This document shows positions 6,951 to 8,214 of a stretch of 8,214 nucleotides of DNA, piece by piece; position 1 is the stretch's first letter; each line of letters starts with the position of its first letter. The notes under the pieces were generated by a model that saw only the letters and a list, made by a program, of their open reading frames with translations, did no database searches and was not told the origin of the DNA. Position numbers and translations under genes: made by a program. The DNA lies in the NCBI GenBank assembly GCA_009993495.1, contig JAACTI010000149.1:1-8214 (forward strand), read 5' to 3'. This stretch comes from Deltaproteobacteria bacterium (GTDB taxonomy: Bacteria > Desulfobacterota > Desulfuromonadia > Desulfuromonadales > Geopsychrobacteraceae).

Positions 6951-8033
6951 TTAGTTGGCCCGGTTACGCAAGACAAAGGTCGATTTAAACACCCGCCGCA
7001 TCCGCCGTTCATCCGGCGGGTCATACTCGGCCGCGCCGTCAGCATCCAGGTCATAGGTATTGGTATCGACCGCCGCCTTGCCGTCAATCGGCCCCTGCAC
7101 CAGCAAACCAACCCGCACTGCAATTACCTGGTTCCAATCAGCTACCCCGGCAGCCGAAACATAACTATCGACCTGCCGATCGCTTGTGGTATCGACCCCA
7201 TAACGCAGCTGCATGCGTTCAATGCCTTCAACAAGTTCCTCGGTTTGTCCGTACTGGGCGCGGTAGAGAGCGGGCACCCCGGCGGGGTTATTGCGGATCA
7301 GATAGCTGGTGGTTGATAACTTGACAATTTCCGAGCCAGGCGGAAAGGCCTGCCCCAGGTTCTTGGTCAAATTGCCGGGATAATCTGGATCACCAGGGGT
7401 CGGTGTGCCGCCGGCATTATGCACGACGTTACCATTGGCTTGCGTGTAATTTGTTACCTGAAAGACAGCTGTGTTGCGACAGTCGCTGATCATGACAATG
7501 TCATTGGTGTCGATCAAAGCAGTACTCGTACCATCGGTGACTTTTAAATCGGCCGAACTGTCCGGCATCGCCGTCTCAAGCAAAATCGGGTTGCCAGTCG
7601 CCACGCTGCGGATAGTAATAATATCACTGCCTTCGACCAGATCGGTTAGGGGTATAGCAGCGTCAAGGTTTGGGCTGTAATCAAGGGCATCAACCCCACT
7701 GGGCACAGTTGGCCCGGTGTAGTCAAAGCCCTGAAGGCCAACATTGAAATCGAACATAAAACTTGTATCGTTAAGCGTATTTACAATAGTACCAGCTTGA
7801 TTAGAGCAGCCGGTATAGCCTGCCGTGCGCAGATTGCGACCAAGGATTTCCATGGCGAAGCGCGCGTTTTCTTGCAACCGGGCAAACTGCTCATTTTTGC
7901 GGTAGACCGTGGTGCTGCTGACAAACACCTGATAAACCCCACCCAGCAGAACCAGGCCAATAGCGAGAGCCACCAGCAGTTCAACCAGGGTCAGGCCTTG
8001 CTCGTGTTTCGACATTGTGGGCCGCTGTTTCAT
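6951..8033 (-). CDS. pilW: Type IV pilus minor pilin PilW
   Basis: A 360-residue prepilin, typical in length for PilW. Residues 1-13 form a charged leader ending in Gly13; the mature protein would start at Leu14 with LTLVELLVALAIGLVLLGG, a prepilin peptidase (PilD) site followed by the hydrophobic assembly helix. Glu is at mature position +5 (residue 18). Family motifs visible are RTAGYTGC around residues 69-76, the ISDC segment near 182-185, and LVEGIERMQLRYGVD followed by DWNQVIAVRVGLLVQ in the C-terminal half. Cys76 and Cys185 are the only cysteines and could form a disulfide. The chosen ATG overlaps the pilV stop and has GGAGA (8041-8045) seven bases upstream. An internal Met7 would give a more usual short leader but has no clear ribosome site. 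Role known for the family: a large minor pilin of the tip/priming complex that bridges PilV and PilX to PilY1. Confidence 0.93.
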   Translation of the reverse strand: MKQRPTMSKHEQGLTLVELLVALAIGLVLLGGVYQVFVSSTTVYRKNEQFARLQENARFAMEILGRNLRTAGYTGCSNQAGTIVNTLNDTSFMFDFNVGLQGFDYTGPTVPSGVDALDYSPNLDAAIPLTDLVEGSDIITIRSVATGNPILLETAMPDSSADLKVTDGTSTALIDTNDIVMISDCRNTAVFQVTNYTQANGNVVHNAGGTPTPGDPDYPGNLTKNLGQAFPPGSEIVKLSTTSYLIRNNPAGVPALYRAQYGQTEELVEGIERMQLRYGVDTTSDRQVDSYVSAAGVADWNQVIAVRVGLLVQGPIDGKAAVDTNTYDLDADGAAEYDPPDERRMRRVFKSTFVLRNRAN

Positions 8034-8214
8034 AGTTTACTCTCCACCACCACCGCGGGGGTCGCGTCGTCGGCATTGTTTGAAACCCACGAAACCGTGA
8101 TGCGCACCAACCAGGTATCGGGATTGGAATCGGCATTTTCATCTATCGCCGTCACACTGATAGCCCCCTGGCCGCCAGGTAAGCCCGAATTGACATTCGT
8201 CGTCCCACCCAGCC
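8030..8214 (-). CDS. pilV: Type IV pilus minor pilin PilV, C-terminal fragment (5' part outside window)
   Basis: Open frame from the right window edge to a TGA at 8032-8030, leaving the last 61 residues; the N-terminal prepilin helix is outside the window. The fragment ends in a beta-strand-rich tail containing TWLVRITVSW and then VVVESKL, which resembles the C-terminal sheet of PilV-type minor pilins. Identity rests mainly on position: PilV directly precedes PilW in this conserved operon. The family role is to join PilW, PilX and FimU/PilE in the priming complex that initiates pilus assembly at the inner membrane and ends up under the pilus tip. The TGA overlaps the next gene's ATG (ATGA), which implies translational coupling. 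GspI-like pseudopilins share this topology, but the PilW/PilX/PilY1 neighbours argue for PilV. Confidence 0.8.
   Translation of the reverse strand, partial: LGGTTNVNSGLPGGQGAISVTAIDENADSNPDTWLVRITVSWVSNNADDATPAVVVESKL

Overview
The window holds the 3' part of a type IV pilus minor-pilin operon, entirely on the minus strand. Transcription runs from right to left: pilV (3' end only) - pilW - pilX - pilY1 - pilE, followed by a hairpin and about 235 bases in which no gene is recognisable. The order matches the fimU-pilV-pilW-pilX-pilY1-pilE clusters known from Gram-negative bacteria; fimU and the 5' part of pilV lie beyond the right edge. Base composition looks mid-50s % GC by eye. Class III/IV prepilin peptidase sites, a Sec signal peptide on PilY1 and the PilE C-terminal Cys-Trp ending suggest a Gram-negative proteobacterium in the broad sense. 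The MopE-like repeats in PilY1 are commonest in deltaproteobacterial lineages (Desulfuromonadota, Myxococcota), but a gammaproteobacterium cannot be excluded.

Layout: 8030-8214, last 61 codons of pilV, with its stop overlapping the pilW start (ATGA). 6951-8033, pilW. 6432-6935, pilX, 15 bases after pilW. 698-6373, pilY1, 58 bases after pilX, with a strong GGAGG ribosome site. 276-665, pilE, 32 bases after pilY1. 236-268, a 15-bp hairpin just after the pilE stop, whose single imperfect pair is G-U only when read as minus-strand RNA. Within the genes the spacing is tight, so one polycistronic message is likely; no convincing internal promoter was seen.

How the genes work together (known for the family): the minor pilins PilV, PilW, PilX and PilE, with FimU, form a priming complex in the inner membrane that starts pilus assembly, and PilY1 sits at the pilus tip as adhesin, mechanosensor and Ca-dependent regulator of extension and retraction.

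The striking part of the window is PilY1. At about 1891 residues it is far longer than the roughly 1160-residue Pseudomonas aeruginosa protein. In front of and inside the conserved PilY1 core it carries a carbohydrate-binding-module-like beta-sandwich, three Cys- and Asp-rich MopE-like metal-binding repeats, and an inserted domain resembling modules of phage tail proteins. It has no von Willebrand A MIDAS motif. The gene also contains a run of eight G on the coding strand, which recalls the phase-variable poly-G tract of neisserial pilC, the family homologue.
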